A stretch of 5,585 bases of DNA from Gammaproteobacteria bacterium. Lineage in GTDB: Bacteria > Pseudomonadota > Gammaproteobacteria > S012-40. The notes below the pieces were generated by a model. That model ran no database searches, was not told the DNA's origin, and saw only the letters and a program-made list of their open reading frames with translations. Of the stretch, positions 4,929 to 5,585 are shown piece by piece. The translations under genes and the position numbers were made by a program. The stretch lies in contig JALSHN010000054.1 of the NCBI GenBank assembly GCA_026982215.1, positions 1 to 5,585 of the forward strand. Reading direction: 5' to 3'. How positions within the stretch are numbered: the stretch's first letter is position 1; every line of letters begins with the position of its first letter.

Positions 4929-5585
4929 GGCGTCCAGCCCAGTGCGTCGAGCTCGTCGGCGAGGATGTCGGCGATGCGGCGGTGGCCTTGCGGGTTGAGG
5001 TGGCCTTCGTTGGGGTGATAGAGGTCGGCGCCGCCCTGTTGGCGTAACGGCAGGGCCAGGTCGATGACCGGGATGCCTCGTCGGGGCAATTCGTCGATCA
5101 GCCGGCGGCGCAGGTGGTCTTGGTAGCGGGCCGAGGGGCTCGCGGGGGCCTCGACGAAGCGCCGCCCGGCGAGCAGGGCGACGGCGAAGCGGCGTTGGCT
5201 GTGTTGCAGCCGTTGTTGCATCTTGGTCGCCAGGGCGTGGAACAGGTCGAGGGCGGGGCGCAGGCGTTGTTGCAGCCGGGCCTCGTCGAGGTTCGAGCGG
5301 GGTTGGAACAGGCCCAGCCGCCGGGCGATCTCCAGCCGGCCCAGGGGGTGGGCGGGGCCGGCGTCGGGGCCGAGGATCAGGCTGGCCAGGGTCTGGCGCC
5401 GGGCGGCGGCGGGTTTGGGGCGCTGGGGGACGGGGGTGTTGCGCAAGCGCAGGCGGCCGTCTTCGAGGACGAAACGGGGTTTGGCCTGGTCGGCCTGGAG
5501 GGGGTAGTCGAGGAGGTTGTCGGCCAGGTCGTTGCCGAGGTAGACCACCAGCAGGACGTGGCGCGGCAGCCGCCGTTCCACGGAT
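4925..5585 (-). CDS. SGNH/GDSL hydrolase-like protein, 5' end truncated by the window
   Basis: C-terminal 219 or so residues of a predicted SGNH-family esterase or acyl-ester hydrolase. Seen, counting from the GTG codon at 5581: LLVVYLGNDLADN, which is block III with Gly16-Asn17-Asp18, and near the end LYHPNEGHLNPQGHRRIA, which is block V with His194 as the expected catalytic His. The residue two before it is Glu192, where many relatives have Asp (DGH). Between them is an Arg/Leu-rich middle (about 60-140) without recognisable motifs, then a strand RFAVALLAGRRF and a segment GIPVIDLALPL typical of the fold. Block I (GDS with the nucleophile Ser) must lie upstream, outside the window. The GTG at 5581 is therefore most likely an internal Val codon. 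The stop overlaps the carbamoyltransferase start (ATGA), implying one operon and probably one pathway. Inference: it could deacylate or trim the carbamoylated product or its carrier. The substrate is unknown. Confidence 0.8.
   Translation of the reverse strand, partial: SVERRLPRHVLLVVYLGNDLADNLLDYPLQADQAKPRFVLEDGRLRLRNTPVPQRPKPAAARRQTLASLILGPDAGPAHPLGRLEIARRLGLFQPRSNLDEARLQQRLRPALDLFHALATKMQQRLQHSQRRFAVALLAGRRFVEAPASPSARYQDHLRRRLIDELPRRGIPVIDLALPLRQQGGADLYHPNEGHLNPQGHRRIADILADELDALGWTP

Noticed and set aside
5579..5581. GTG as the true start of the SGNH protein
   Set aside because: The frame continues to the window edge, and block III begins only about 10 residues later, so the nucleophile block must lie upstream. 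This codon is most likely internal.

Overview
The window is GC-rich DNA packed with genes. Two genes encode proteins with bacterial lipoprotein signals (Cys followed by Ala or Ser, not Asp), which suggests a Gram-negative host with an outer membrane. A high-GC proteobacterium, perhaps a gammaproteobacterium, fits best; no marker gene is present to settle the taxonomy. All well-supported genes lie on the minus strand, so transcription runs from high to low coordinates. Only a short tail of a plus-strand frame occupies the left edge, ending 11 bases from the last minus-strand gene in a convergent arrangement.

Region A (5585 to 2553, minus) is a tight three-gene block. It starts with a 5'-truncated SGNH/GDSL hydrolase. 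An ATGA overlap joins this to a 739-residue protein that fuses a NodU/CmcH-type O-carbamoyltransferase (about residues 1-590) to a membrane domain resembling SxtJ (about 617-739). Three bases after its stop comes a 50-residue one-helix protein of the DUF5989/SxtK-like type. In cyanobacterial saxitoxin clusters sxtI (carbamoyltransferase), sxtJ and sxtK are separate neighbouring genes; here I and J are one polypeptide. Nothing else in the window points to saxitoxin. The likeliest reading is a membrane-tethered carbamoylation module acting on an unknown hydroxylated substrate (glycan, lipid or secondary metabolite), with the SGNH enzyme perhaps modifying or releasing the same molecule.

Region B (2552 to 2481) is the only real intergenic gap on the minus strand. 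It holds a good sigma70-like promoter (TTGTCC, 17 bases, TAAAAT), with an 11-bp perfect dyad just upstream of the -35 box.

Region C (2480 to 151, minus) is a two-gene lipoprotein unit: a predicted six-repeat Asp-box beta-propeller lipoprotein, then, 35 bases downstream, an alpha/beta-hydrolase lipoprotein with an HGW oxyanion segment and a GHSFGG nucleophile elbow. These could act together at the outer membrane. Whether they belong functionally with region A is unknown.

The most interesting element is the fused SxtI-SxtJ protein with its SxtK-like mini-protein and coupled SGNH hydrolase. No RNA genes, CRISPR arrays, insertion sequences or convincing terminators were found.
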